A stretch of DNA of 64,000 bases. Origin: Bog-473 sp963766995. GTDB lineage: Bacteria > Actinomycetota > Acidimicrobiia > Acidimicrobiales > RAAP-2. The position numbers and the translations under genes are program-made. Below, one piece after another: positions 9,573-17,847 of this stretch (positions are counted from its first letter, which is position 1; the number at the start of each line of letters is the position of its first letter). The notes beneath the pieces were generated by a model, which saw only the letters and a program-made list of their open reading frames with translations, ran no database searches and was not told the origin of the DNA. Where the stretch lies: assembly GCA_963766995.1 (NCBI GenBank), contig CAVYCE010000003.1:620001-684000 (forward strand). Direction: 5' to 3'.

Positions 9573-10970
9573 ATGCCGCCACGCCGTCGCACTGCGACCT
9601 CCAATTTCGGGGTGGGCCGTCGCGAGTCCCACATCGCTGACGCGTTCTACGCCCGCTTCGAAGCGCCCGAGCTCAGTGCCGACGAGCAGGTGCAGCCACC
9701 GGCGCCGATCCTCGAGACGTGCATCTGTGGCGACGCCCGCCGCATGGATGGACTGGCCGACGACTCAGTTGCCCTCATCGTCACTTCACCGCCTTACTTC
9801 GCCGGCAAACAATACGAAGAAGAGCTTGACCGCGAAGGAGTACCCGGGTCGTATCTCGAGTACTTGCAGCTGTTGCGTGACGTGTTCGCGGAGTGCCGAC
9901 GTGTCCTCGAACCGGGAGGACGTATTGCCGTCAATGTGGCCAACCTGGGGCGTAAGCCCTATCGGAGCCTGGCGGCCGACGTGATGTCGATCCTCCAGGA
10001 CGACCTCCACCTGCTTCCAAGGGGCGAGATCATTTGGCAGAAAGGCGAGGGTGCCAGCGGGTCATGCGCGTGGGGCTCCTACCGCTCCCCCACCAACCCG
10101 GTGCTGCGTGACGTGACCGAGCGGGTGATCGTGGCCAGCAAGGGCCGCTTCAACCGGGCCAAGACCCCGAAGGAGCGTCGTGAGTTGGGTCTACCCCATG
10201 AGAGCAGCATCCGGGCCGACGACTTCATGTCGTTGACGCTCGACGTGTGGGACATCCAGCCTGAGAGCGCCAGCCGCGTCAAGCATCCCGCGCCCTTCCC
10301 GGTGGAGCTGCCGCAGCGCCTCATTGAGCTCTACACCTTTGTGGGCGACCTGGTGGTGGATCCATTTCTCGGTTCGGGCTCGACGTTGCTGGCCGCTCAG
10401 CGCACCGGCCGGCTCGGGGTGGGCTACGACCTCGACCCCAACTACGTGGCGCTGGCTCGGGCCCGGCTGTTCGAAGAGGCCACTTTTTCCGCTGGCGAGT
10501 CGGCGGTGCCCGGCAATGGGGCCTCGGCCGGAGTGCTGGCCAAGGACGCATTAGAGGCGGCCGGCTTCGTGGATGTGCGAGCCAACCGCCGAGTGCGAGG
10601 CGTCGGTCTCACGGTCAGTTACACCGCGGTCGACCGGAAGGGTCGCACCTGGTACTTCGACGTGGCTGGGACCAACTCGGCCTACCGGGGCGGCATGACG
10701 AAGACCGAGTTGGTGTGGCGCGAACTCGGCCGGGCCCATCTCATGTCCGTCAACGAAACTGGTCCATTCGTCATCCTGACGCCGCAGCTACCGCGTTCGG
10801 GCAGTGAGGGCGACAAGGCATTGCGCGGAGTGGGCACGGCAGGTTTCTTTGACGCCATCGACCTCTGTGACGAAACGGCTCTGACGCGCCTGTCGGCCTA
10901 CGCCACGGGCAAGGCCGGGCAACCGATGGCGGGCTTCTGGACGAAGCGGGACCTCGCACCAAGCGACTGA
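9573..10970 (+). CDS. Beta-class site-specific DNA methyltransferase of a candidate R-M cassette
   Basis: A 465-residue amino-methyltransferase. Catalytic motif IV (TSPPYFAGKQYEE, ~residues 70-82) comes before the SAM-binding motif (VVDPFLGSGSTLLAAQ, ~262-277). That order defines the beta class. The S-P-P-Y core fits N4-cytosine or N6-adenine methylation; which one is not decidable here. After ~residue 315 an extra domain follows (GRTWYFDVAGTNSAYRGGMT, then TELVWRELGRAH), which resembles a restriction-nuclease-like fold in spacing but lacks a certain catalytic set. The stop overlaps the next ATG by one base, and a PD-(D/E)XK-like protein is two genes downstream, suggesting a restriction-modification unit. 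Confidence 0.88.
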   Translation: MPPRRRTATSNFGVGRRESHIADAFYARFEAPELSADEQVQPPAPILETCICGDARRMDGLADDSVALIVTSPPYFAGKQYEEELDREGVPGSYLEYLQLLRDVFAECRRVLEPGGRIAVNVANLGRKPYRSLAADVMSILQDDLHLLPRGEIIWQKGEGASGSCAWGSYRSPTNPVLRDVTERVIVASKGRFNRAKTPKERRELGLPHESSIRADDFMSLTLDVWDIQPESASRVKHPAPFPVELPQRLIELYTFVGDLVVDPFLGSGSTLLAAQRTGRLGVGYDLDPNYVALARARLFEEATFSAGESAVPGNGASAGVLAKDALEAAGFVDVRANRRVRGVGLTVSYTAVDRKGRTWYFDVAGTNSAYRGGMTKTELVWRELGRAHLMSVNETGPFVILTPQLPRSGSEGDKALRGVGTAGFFDAIDLCDETALTRLSAYATGKAGQPMAGFWTKRDLAPSD

Positions 10971-11284
10971 TGAGCACACTGGTGGCTTGCGCGGTCGTAC
11001 GCGAAGACCCACCGAGGGTGTTCGTGGCCGAGAATCTGGCCACCCTCAACTGGGTATTGGCCTGCCAACTGGTGGCCAAGACGCCAGGCAGTGAGCTTCC
11101 CGAGGGTGAGCGTGACGAGCTCCGCCTGGCGCTGACAGAGGAGCGTTGGGGTGATGCCGTGTACGCCTATATCGGTCGCACCGGCATCGCCGTCGACGTC
11201 TACGAGAGCACGGACTTCTTCGGTCCGGTCGACGTCGAGGTCGGCCCCCTCGAGCTGCAACTCACGCCCCTGTTCAGCGACTGA
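10970..11284 (+). CDS. Small protein of unknown function inside the candidate R-M cassette
   Basis: A 104-residue acidic protein starting MSTLVACAVVREDPPRVFVA, with no motif I recognise. It alternates short hydrophobic and acidic stretches and ends ELQLTPLFSD; there is no signal peptide, no helix-turn-helix and no cysteine pair, so a control (C) protein is not indicated. Its ATG overlaps the methyltransferase stop by one base (TGATG), so the two are translationally coupled, and it lies 52 nt before the nuclease-like gene. It could be an accessory subunit or specificity partner; function unknown. Confidence 0.7.
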   Translation: MSTLVACAVVREDPPRVFVAENLATLNWVLACQLVAKTPGSELPEGERDELRLALTEERWGDAVYAYIGRTGIAVDVYESTDFFGPVDVEVGPLELQLTPLFSD

Positions 11285-11336
11285 TCGTAAAGGCGGTTCC
11301 GGTCGGCCGGGCTTGGCGGCGTGGAAGGATGCAGCC

Positions 11337-12491
11337 GTGCCAAACCTGCGCACCATGGTGACCGAGGTCGGAACTGGTCTGGGCATGTTGGGCCTGGACA
11401 ACCTCGACGAGGTGCTCCATGTCCGGCCTTCGATCATGCGCAGTCTTTCGCCCGAGACATGGGACCAGCTGGCGGCGGCACGTGCCGGTGCCGCATTCGA
11501 CGCGGAGTTCCACGCTTCGTGGGAAAACGGGCGGGCCTTCCTGCGGGCCGCTGACGGGCTGCGAAGTCGTCTACCGCAGGCAGTGGAATGGAAGGGGGCA
11601 CTTCGCGGTACGGGTGACGAAGTGACCCCCGTCGACCTACGCATCGATCATGTCTACCTGGTCAGTTGCAAATACCTCTCCAATATTTTGTTCAACGTGG
11701 CACCTTCCCATGTGTTCGACGCGCTCCTGGTCGGTGGCACGGGGCGGGGCGGCGGTGCGAGCAGGGATTGGTACGCCGAGGTGGCGCCGTTGCAATACCA
11801 GGCGCTGTACGAGGCCGTCCGCCATTCGCTATTGGGTGAAGTTGCGGGCGGAGTGAGGGCGGCGTCCGTCCGACGGCAAGGTTCCAGCGGCTCTCGGGGC
11901 AACAGCCCCTCCTTGTTCGGACTCGATGACAGCCGGAATGCAGCGGTCGTGCCCGAACATTCGGTGGACGCGCTTTTCGAGCTCCCCGCTCGGGCCATCG
12001 ACCTTTCTTCGGAGCAACGGGGGGCATTGAGTTCCCGGCTCAAATCAGGCTGGCCCGGTCAGGCCAAAGAGGCTTACGGTTCGCTTTCACATGAGGTAGC
12101 CCGGCAGTCGGCGGCTCGATGGTTGGCCGCATTGGGGAAAGGCGCCGGAGCGGGCGAGGCCATGCTATGGCGACTGCTGCGCATGGGCAGTGCTCCGTAC
12201 TTCGTCCTGGGTTCGAGCGACACCCAGTCGCTGCGCTTGCGGATCGCCACGCCGTGGGATTGGCGCCAGCAGTACACGCTGAGCCGATTCGAGGTGTTTC
12301 CCCAGTCCGGTGGCCAACCGCGCGTCGGCTGGCAGGCGACGGTGCGCGATCGGAGTACGGGAGATGACTCCGAGGTGAACGGACATATTGAGATCCGATG
12401 GAGCCATGGTCGATTCGGTGGTTTCCCTGAGGCCAAGGGTTATCTCGATACCAAACACCAGCTGGTGCCTGGGTACATACCGCTGCGATGA
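11337..12491 (+). CDS. Candidate PD-(D/E)XK restriction endonuclease of the methyltransferase cassette
   Basis: A 384-residue protein with no family I can name. Around residues 98-113 it reads VDLRIDHVYLVSCKYLSNIL: an acidic residue, a beta-strand-like hydrophobic run and a lysine (D-x(n)-S-C-K), the arrangement of a PD-(D/E)XK nuclease core. A conserved-looking EFHASWENGRAFLRAADGL precedes it and could supply the helix with the upstream acid. GTG 11337 is chosen because GGAAGGA is 7 bases upstream. It follows a DNA methyltransferase and overlaps the next gene by 4 nt. Restriction activity is inferred from the motif plus context. It could instead be a non-catalytic DNA-binding partner. Confidence 0.65.
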   Translation: MPNLRTMVTEVGTGLGMLGLDNLDEVLHVRPSIMRSLSPETWDQLAAARAGAAFDAEFHASWENGRAFLRAADGLRSRLPQAVEWKGALRGTGDEVTPVDLRIDHVYLVSCKYLSNILFNVAPSHVFDALLVGGTGRGGGASRDWYAEVAPLQYQALYEAVRHSLLGEVAGGVRAASVRRQGSSGSRGNSPSLFGLDDSRNAAVVPEHSVDALFELPARAIDLSSEQRGALSSRLKSGWPGQAKEAYGSLSHEVARQSAARWLAALGKGAGAGEAMLWRLLRMGSAPYFVLGSSDTQSLRLRIATPWDWRQQYTLSRFEVFPQSGGQPRVGWQATVRDRSTGDDSEVNGHIEIRWSHGRFGGFPEAKGYLDTKHQLVPGYIPLR

Positions 12492-13069
12492 CCGAGTTCG
12501 ATCTGAGCCGCTTCGAGCCTCCGTTGGTCCTGCCCGAGCTGCAATCGGGTCGGTGCGTCCTTCGGCCGTTCCGCCTGTCGGACTTGGGCTTGGTCCGCGA
12601 AGCCGCCAGCGATCCCTACATCCCCATCATCTCCTCCATCCCTTCGACGTACAGCGATGATGAGGGTCGGGCTTTCGTTGAACGTCAACACAAGAGAGCG
12701 CAGGAAGGTCACGGCTATCCGTTTGTCATTGCCGATGAGGCCGAGCCGGAACGCGGACTGGGCACGGTTGGTCTGTGGTTGCGGGAGATCGACAGCGGTC
12801 GGGCATCAGTCGGATATTGGCTGGTGCCATCGGCTCGGGGTCATGGTCTGGCCAGTTCGGCCGTGCGAGGGGTGGCGGCGTTTGCCTTTGATGCGCTGGC
12901 CATTCCGAGACTGCAGCTCTTCGTCGAGCCTTGGAATGTCGCATCCCAACGCGCGGCTGAGGCTGCCGGCTTTGACCGTGAAGCGCTGCTGCGCGGTTGG
13001 GAGCGCATCGACGGGGAACAGCGAGATGTCTATTCCTACTTGCTGCTTCGACAAGATTGGGAACCATGA
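12488..13069 (+). CDS. GNAT-family N-acetyltransferase (RimJ/RimL-like)
   Basis: A 193-residue acetyltransferase of the GNAT_3/RimJ type. Visible blocks are the N-terminal strand LQSGRCVLRPFRLSDLGLV, the acetyl-CoA-binding region SVGYWLVPSARGHGLASSAV (Q/R-x-x-G-x-G/A-like: RGHGLA) and the late strand LQLFVEPWNVASQRAAEAAG, where N and the SxR/A helix typify this subfamily. Acceptors may be ribosomal or other proteins, or small molecules; not determined. It overlaps the candidate nuclease by ATGA and the following methyltransferase by ATGA, so it is co-transcribed with both. Confidence 0.85.
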   Translation: MTEFDLSRFEPPLVLPELQSGRCVLRPFRLSDLGLVREAASDPYIPIISSIPSTYSDDEGRAFVERQHKRAQEGHGYPFVIADEAEPERGLGTVGLWLREIDSGRASVGYWLVPSARGHGLASSAVRGVAAFAFDALAIPRLQLFVEPWNVASQRAAEAAGFDREALLRGWERIDGEQRDVYSYLLLRQDWEP

Positions 13070-13746
13070 GCGCGCCCGTGCCCGGTCCAGATCCCGACGT
13101 CTCAGACTGGGCCGACCCGGCCCCGACCTACGACTCCGCCGCCGATTCCTATGCCGCACAGTTCCTTGACGAGTTGGGCGACAAGCCCTTTGACCGCGAT
13201 CTGCTGGAGCACTTTGCCCGATCGGTGAGGCCTTTGGCCTCAGTGTCGGCCCCGGTGTGCGATGTGGGATGCGGTCCCGGGCACGTCGGGGCCTACGTGG
13301 CTGGTCTCGGTCTGCCAGTGATGGGCATCGATGTGTCAGCCGGCATGGTCGAGGTGGCGACTCGTTCCTTTCCTGGCCTGGAGTTCCGTCAAGGTGACAT
13401 GACGTCGATTCCGTTGGCTGATGGCTCGATGTCGGGCATCGTGTGCTTTTACGCGCTCATCCACATCCATCGACTCCGGGTTCCGCTCGCCCTGAGCGAG
13501 ATGCGCCGGGTTCTGGTCGATGGTGGGGAGCTGGTCGTCGCCGTGCACGGCGGAGAGGGATCGCTCCACGCAGACGTGATGGCTGGTCAGCCTGCCGACT
13601 TTGACGCCACCCTGTTTGGGCTCAGTGAACTCAGCGCTTCCGTGGTCGAGGCCGGATTCAAGGTGTTGGAAGCCCATGAACGAGCGCCCTATCCCCGAGA
13701 ACACCCGACACGGCGGCTGTATGTGTGGGCTCGCCGCACTACCTGA
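13066..13746 (+). CDS. Class I SAM-dependent methyltransferase
   Basis: A 226-residue Rossmann-fold methyltransferase. Motif I is VCDVGCGPGHVGAYVAGLGL (~residues 64-83), motif II LPVMGIDVSAGMVEVA, motif III EFRQGDMTSIPLADGSM, and post-motif ALSEMRRVLVDGGELVVAVH. This is the Methyltransf_11/25 pattern of small-molecule methyltransferases. The ATG overlaps the GNAT stop (ATGA). It is distinct in type from the DNA methyltransferase four genes upstream and need not belong to the restriction-modification unit. Its substrate is unknown. Confidence 0.85.
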   Translation: MSAPVPGPDPDVSDWADPAPTYDSAADSYAAQFLDELGDKPFDRDLLEHFARSVRPLASVSAPVCDVGCGPGHVGAYVAGLGLPVMGIDVSAGMVEVATRSFPGLEFRQGDMTSIPLADGSMSGIVCFYALIHIHRLRVPLALSEMRRVLVDGGELVVAVHGGEGSLHADVMAGQPADFDATLFGLSELSASVVEAGFKVLEAHERAPYPREHPTRRLYVWARRTT

Positions 13747-13778
13747 CTTTTTCTCACCGGCTCTGACAAACTGCCACC

Positions 13779-14168
13779 GTGCTGCGCCACCACCATCACC
13801 CCGACTCTGTGGCCGAGCGAGTCGACCAGCTCATGAGCGGCGTCTTTGTGCGGGACGACCACGAGCGGGCTCAGCGTCTGGCCGAACATGTGACGGTGGA
13901 CTTTGTATACGTCAGTCCGGATGCCGTGTACGACGGTGTTGGGGGTCTCGGTGACGCGTTCTCGCACTATCGGCAGGACGTGCTGCCTTCGCACCTAGAA
14001 CGCACGTCCGACGTCGATATCCACCATGCCTATTTCCGCTATGCCTGGCGTCGAGCTCGCAGCGGACAGACCACCATGGAAGGGTGGAGCTTCGGAATGT
14101 TGAACGAGGAAGGGAAGATCACCCGGATCGTCTCCTTCAACGGCTTGCTGCCGCCGTCGCATCGGTAG
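13779..14168 (+). CDS. SnoaL/NTF2-like fold protein
   Basis: A 129-residue protein beginning at GTG with MLRHHHHPDSVAERVDQLMS. A helix with an alternating pattern leads into VDFVYVSPDAVYDGVGGLGD and ends in strands with GWSFGMLNEEGKITRIVSFN, where the W/G-F...G-I-x-R-x-x-x-F pattern is typical of SnoaL-like cone folds used as cyclases, isomerases or small-ligand binders. It sits alone between the methyltransferase and the hydratase operon. The run of four histidines near the N-terminus is natural. Function not predictable. Confidence 0.7.
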   Translation: MLRHHHHPDSVAERVDQLMSGVFVRDDHERAQRLAEHVTVDFVYVSPDAVYDGVGGLGDAFSHYRQDVLPSHLERTSDVDIHHAYFRYAWRRARSGQTTMEGWSFGMLNEEGKITRIVSFNGLLPPSHR

Positions 14169-14223
14169 GCCGGGCTCAGGCTTTGAATCAATGGGGTTGC
14201 ACCAAGAAGAGGAGTACGCGCTG

Positions 14224-15000
14224 ATGATGGTCGAGACCGAGGTGGCAGATGGGATCGGCACCATCACACTCAACCGCCCAGAAGCCCGAAACGCTCTGTC
14301 GGGCGAGGTGACGCAGATGATCGACGACGCCATTGTGGATTTGGACTCGAATCCAGATGTCGGCGCCATCATTCTCACCGGTGCAGATCCCGCCTTCTGT
14401 GCCGGCTTCGACCTGCGGGCCTTGTCCACCGAGCTGCGCTCGGTGCAACAGCAACGACAGCACGGGGAGCTGAAGCACCTGGGCCTTATGCCTGAGCACC
14501 AGACCCCGATCATTGGGGCCATCAATGGGGCAGCGGTGACGGGTGGTCTGGAGTTGGCCTTGGGCTGCGACTTCCTGATCGCCTCGGACCGGGCTCGCTT
14601 CGCCGACACCCACGCCCGTGTTGGCGCCATGCCCGGCGGAGGCATGACCATTCGGCTCCCCCAGCTCATTGGCATTGACCGCGCCCGCCGCATGACCTTC
14701 ACCGGCGACTTCATTGATGCCGAGACGGCATTTGCGTGGGGGCTGGTGGTGGAAGTCGTGTCGCACGAGAGCCTCATGGACAGGGCTCGAGAAATCGCCG
14801 CCACCATCGCTGCCATTCCCGCCGAAAATGTGCGCGAGGTCCGGCACATGTACGAGAAGATCGGAGCCATGCTCGGGCGCGAGGCTTGGGTCACTGAAGC
14901 GCGGGCCTCTCGTGACTGGATGGCGGAGCGCTTCGATCAGGCCCGACTAGCCAAGGAACGCGAAGCCATCATCGCTCGGGGCCGCTCGCAGTCGTCGTGA
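14224..15000 (+). CDS. Enoyl-CoA hydratase/isomerase-family protein
   Basis: A 258-residue crotonase-fold enzyme. The CoA-binding and oxyanion blocks are ITLNRPEARNALSGE, LTGADPAFCAGFDLRALSTE and GAINGAAVTGGLELALGCDF. A Glu is present in the second catalytic region (FADTHARVGAMPGGG lacks the first one), so hydratase activity is plausible but not certain. ATG 14224 is favoured by AAGAGGAG at 14207-14214. Its stop overlaps the GTG of the following luciferase-like oxidoreductase, so the two form an operon, probably acting on acyl-CoA intermediates. Confidence 0.85.
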   Translation: MMVETEVADGIGTITLNRPEARNALSGEVTQMIDDAIVDLDSNPDVGAIILTGADPAFCAGFDLRALSTELRSVQQQRQHGELKHLGLMPEHQTPIIGAINGAAVTGGLELALGCDFLIASDRARFADTHARVGAMPGGGMTIRLPQLIGIDRARRMTFTGDFIDAETAFAWGLVVEVVSHESLMDRAREIAATIAAIPAENVREVRHMYEKIGAMLGREAWVTEARASRDWMAERFDQARLAKEREAIIARGRSQSS

Positions 15001-16034
15001 AGGTCTATGCCGGCATGGACCCGAAGTTGCGCCTGCCCGACGTCATCGCGCACGCTCAGCGGGTCGAAGCGCTCGGATATGACGGCATCCACGTGGCCGA
15101 AACCGTGCACGATGCGCTGGCACTGTCGCTTCTCATTGCCGAGCACACCACCCGGCTCACCATTCGGACCAGCGTCGCCCTGGCTTTCGTGCGCAGCCCC
15201 ACGCTCACGGCATATGCGGCATGGGACTTGGCCCACTTCAGTGGAGGGCGATTCGAGTTGGGCCTGGGTACCCAAATCCGGCAAAACATCGTCGACCGAT
15301 ACGGCATGCCTTTTAGCGACGACCCGATTGGCCAACTCCGTGACTACGTCGGAGCGGTTCGGGCCGTTTTTTCGTCTTTTCAGACTGGGCAGGCGCCCCA
15401 CTTCGAGAGCACCCACTACACGATCACCCGGATGCAGCCGTATTTCAACCCGGGCCCTGATGGGGTCAGGCAGGCGCCCAAGGTGTATCTCGGAGGCGTA
15501 CAGCGCAGGGCCTGCTCCATGGCCGGTGAGATTGCCGATGGCTTTGTCACTCACCCCACCAACTCCAATCCCCCATATCTGGAGACGGTGTGCCTGCCCG
15601 GATTGCAGGAGGGTGCGGCCCGTGCCGGTCGCTCGCTAGACGCCGGCACCTTCGAGTTGGTCGTCGGGACCCAGGTCATCACTGGCGCTGGTCCCGAGGC
15701 AGTCGCCGCCGAACGTGAGCGTCAACGCCGATTGCTGGCCTTTTTGTATTCGACTCCGGCCTACCGTGCCACGTTGGAGCTCTACGGCTGGGGCGACCTC
15801 GGCGGCCAGTTGCGCTCGCTCATTCGTAGCGATCGTTGGGATGACCTGGCTGCAGTCTTGTCCGACGAGGTACTCGACACTCTGGTTCCGTGTGCTTCAT
15901 ATGAAGATTTGCCGGGCTTGCTGCGGGATCGGTTCGGAGCATTCGGCGGCAGCCTGGTGGTGAGTCCTCCACCTGACAAACAAAGTGACGGCGCGTTTGC
16001 TGAGGTGATCGCCGCTCTGCGCAGCGATTCCTAG
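14997..16034 (+). CDS. Luciferase-like (LLM class) F420-type oxidoreductase
   Basis: A 345-residue bacterial-luciferase-like protein starting VKVYAGMDPKLRLPDVIAHA. The TIM-barrel blocks are HAQRVEALGYDGIHVAETVH, LTIRTSVALAFVRSPTLTAY and GGRFELGLGTQIRQN (the typical GR-x-x-L-G-x-G). Actinobacterial members mostly use coenzyme F420, some FMN, to oxidise or reduce small substrates. The GTG overlaps the hydratase stop, and the stop overlaps that of the convergent aldo/keto reductase. Substrate unknown; F420 use is inferred from the family and lineage. Confidence 0.83.
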   Translation: MKVYAGMDPKLRLPDVIAHAQRVEALGYDGIHVAETVHDALALSLLIAEHTTRLTIRTSVALAFVRSPTLTAYAAWDLAHFSGGRFELGLGTQIRQNIVDRYGMPFSDDPIGQLRDYVGAVRAVFSSFQTGQAPHFESTHYTITRMQPYFNPGPDGVRQAPKVYLGGVQRRACSMAGEIADGFVTHPTNSNPPYLETVCLPGLQEGAARAGRSLDAGTFELVVGTQVITGAGPEAVAAERERQRRLLAFLYSTPAYRATLELYGWGDLGGQLRSLIRSDRWDDLAAVLSDEVLDTLVPCASYEDLPGLLRDRFGAFGGSLVVSPPPDKQSDGAFAEVIAALRSDS

Positions 16035-16930
16035 CGGGGCATCGGGAAGATCAGCTCGTCGTCCGCCATAGCGTCGATGGCCGACTGCCTGGCGTCGTGG
16101 TCCATGCCGGCGTAACGATCGGCGGCGTCAAGCACGCGGGGCAGGAGATCGATGTCGCCCGGTGTGCAGAAACCGTGCACTCCAGGCGTCGATAGCGCGA
16201 AGTTGACACCTCGTTCGATGGCTTCTTCTGTGGCCGCCGGTTCATACCAGGACGACGCCCAGCGGGTCGCAGTCGACGCTTCCCCATTGACAGCATGGGC
16301 CAGCGTGCGGCCGTCGGACCACGGGCGATGGGCCACTGCCTTGATCGCCATCACCCCAAGGTCCCGTTCGGCGCAGACGACAAGCAGTTCTTCCGCCGAC
16401 TCGCGGTATTCCGATCTCCCCCACAGGGCCGGGTAGACGGGAAACATGACGGTGTCGAGGTCATAGCGTCGCAGCGCTTCGAGGAACGTGGCCGGTGCGG
16501 TCATGTCATGGCCGGTGATGCCGGCGAACCTGGTGGCGCCCTGCTCACGCAGCGCAAGGATCCGCTCCAGCGCGCTCGAGCGCCGATCCAACTCTTCCAG
16601 GCTGGTCACGGCGTGGGCTTGGTAGAGATCCAGCACGTCGGCATTCAGCAACCGCCGAGTGTGGTCGAACTGGTCGACCACGCCATCCGGATTGGCTCGC
16701 AACGTCTTGCCCGCTATGAAGAACTCGTCACGAATATCAGCCAGGTGCGGACCGACTACTGATTCGGCCGCTCCGTACTGTGGAGCGATGTCGAGGTGAT
16801 TGACTCCATAGGATCGAGCCACCTGCAGCCAGGCCTGGGCTTCTTCAGGCGAAGCGGCCCAGCAGGCGGCGCCACCGAGAATGGCCACGCTGCTCTCATG
16901 TCCGGTGCGGCCGAGCCGGCGACGCTCCAC
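16031..16930 (-). CDS. Aldo/keto reductase
   Basis: A 299-residue NADPH-dependent reductase of the AKR superfamily. The catalytic Asp and Tyr lie in VNHLDIAPQYGAAESVVGPH, Lys in FFIAGKTLRAN, and His in VLDLYQAHAVTSLEEL. The start is GTG 16930 (VERRRLGRTGHESSVAIL), one base after the TAA of the upstream VOC gene. The alternative ATG at 16978 would sit inside that gene. It probably reduces carbonyls in the cytoplasm; the particular substrate is not evident. Its stop overlaps the convergent luciferase-like gene by 2 bases. Confidence 0.87.
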   Translation of the reverse strand: MERRRLGRTGHESSVAILGGAACWAASPEEAQAWLQVARSYGVNHLDIAPQYGAAESVVGPHLADIRDEFFIAGKTLRANPDGVVDQFDHTRRLLNADVLDLYQAHAVTSLEELDRRSSALERILALREQGATRFAGITGHDMTAPATFLEALRRYDLDTVMFPVYPALWGRSEYRESAEELLVVCAERDLGVMAIKAVAHRPWSDGRTLAHAVNGEASTATRWASSWYEPAATEEAIERGVNFALSTPGVHGFCTPGDIDLLPRVLDAADRYAGMDHDARQSAIDAMADDELIFPMPR

Positions 16931-16931
16931 G

Positions 16932-17715
16932 TTACGAAGTGAGCTCCGGCTTGAGCGCGAGCACGTTGAAAACGGCACCCACCGGGTCGGCCAGCACGGC
17001 GAAGCGACCGGGCTCGATATCGGTCGGACCCATGAACAGATTGGCGCCGAGTTCCAGGGCCTGTGCCACCGAAGCGTCCGTATCGGCCACCGAGAAGTAC
17101 ACGCCCCAATTGGGAGGCATCTCTGCGGGCATGTCGGGACTCTTCAGCATCATGCCGCCGATCGACCGATCATTCACCTTCCATTCGGTGTATGCCACTG
17201 GTCCGCCGGGAGGACCCTGCGACTCTGCTCCCCAGCCGAAGACGGCGCCATAGAAGGTCTTCGCCGCCTCAATGTCGGTGGTGATGAGTTCGCTCCAGCA
17301 GTACGTTCCAGGCTCGTTGGCCACCTGAGCCCCCTTGTGCCCGTTGGGTTGCCACAGACCGATGGCGGCGCCCTGAGGATCGCCGAAGATGGCCATTCTT
17401 CCGGCATCGAGCACGTCCATGGCCGGCATGAAGACGGTGCCCCCGTTGGCTTCGACCTTGGCGATGGTGGCGTCAGCGTTGCTGACATTGACGTAGGTCA
17501 TCCACATCGGCGGTGCCCCGGGAGGAGCCATGGACCCGATACCGGCCACCGTCTTGCCGCCGTAATTCGCAGACCGTGTACCCACCAGCCTCAGGGGGCC
17601 CTTCCGGGCACGTCCAACCGAAGAGGCCGGCGTAGAACTCCTTGGCCTGGTCGATCTGACCGCTGTTCATGTCCACCCAAGAGGGAACTCCCTCGTCGTA
17701 GCGCTCGAATTCCAT
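16932..17715 (-). CDS. Two-domain VOC (glyoxalase-like) protein with a single-base frameshift
   Basis: Reading from ATG 17715 (MEFERYDEGVPSWVDMNSG), preceded by AAAGGAG, the first VOC half runs to YTVCELR. Its continuation (GKTVAGIGSMAPPGAPPMWM, then a second VOC half AGTYC-like to VFNVLALKPELTS) is in the next frame. The span of 784 nt is one base over a multiple of three, and the extra base lies near 17556-17563 in a GGCGGC stretch. Repaired, the protein is ~260 residues, the normal length for a tandem VOC protein of the type often annotated as glyoxalase or hydroxylase. It is either a pseudogene or a sequencing indel. Function unknown beyond the fold. Confidence 0.75.
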
Positions 17716-17847
17716 GGGGTCTCCTTTGCTGGGGCTAAGACAGCCGACGGTACCCGATCGATCCGCGACATGCCTGCGAGATGGTCTCCGTTCGCGCGAC
17801 GGCCACCCGGCATCTGATTGGGGGGACACCGATCACCCTTGCCTACG

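Noticed and set aside
10970..11284. Restriction control (C) protein
   Set aside because: The small protein has no helix-turn-helix and lies after, not before, the methyltransferase.
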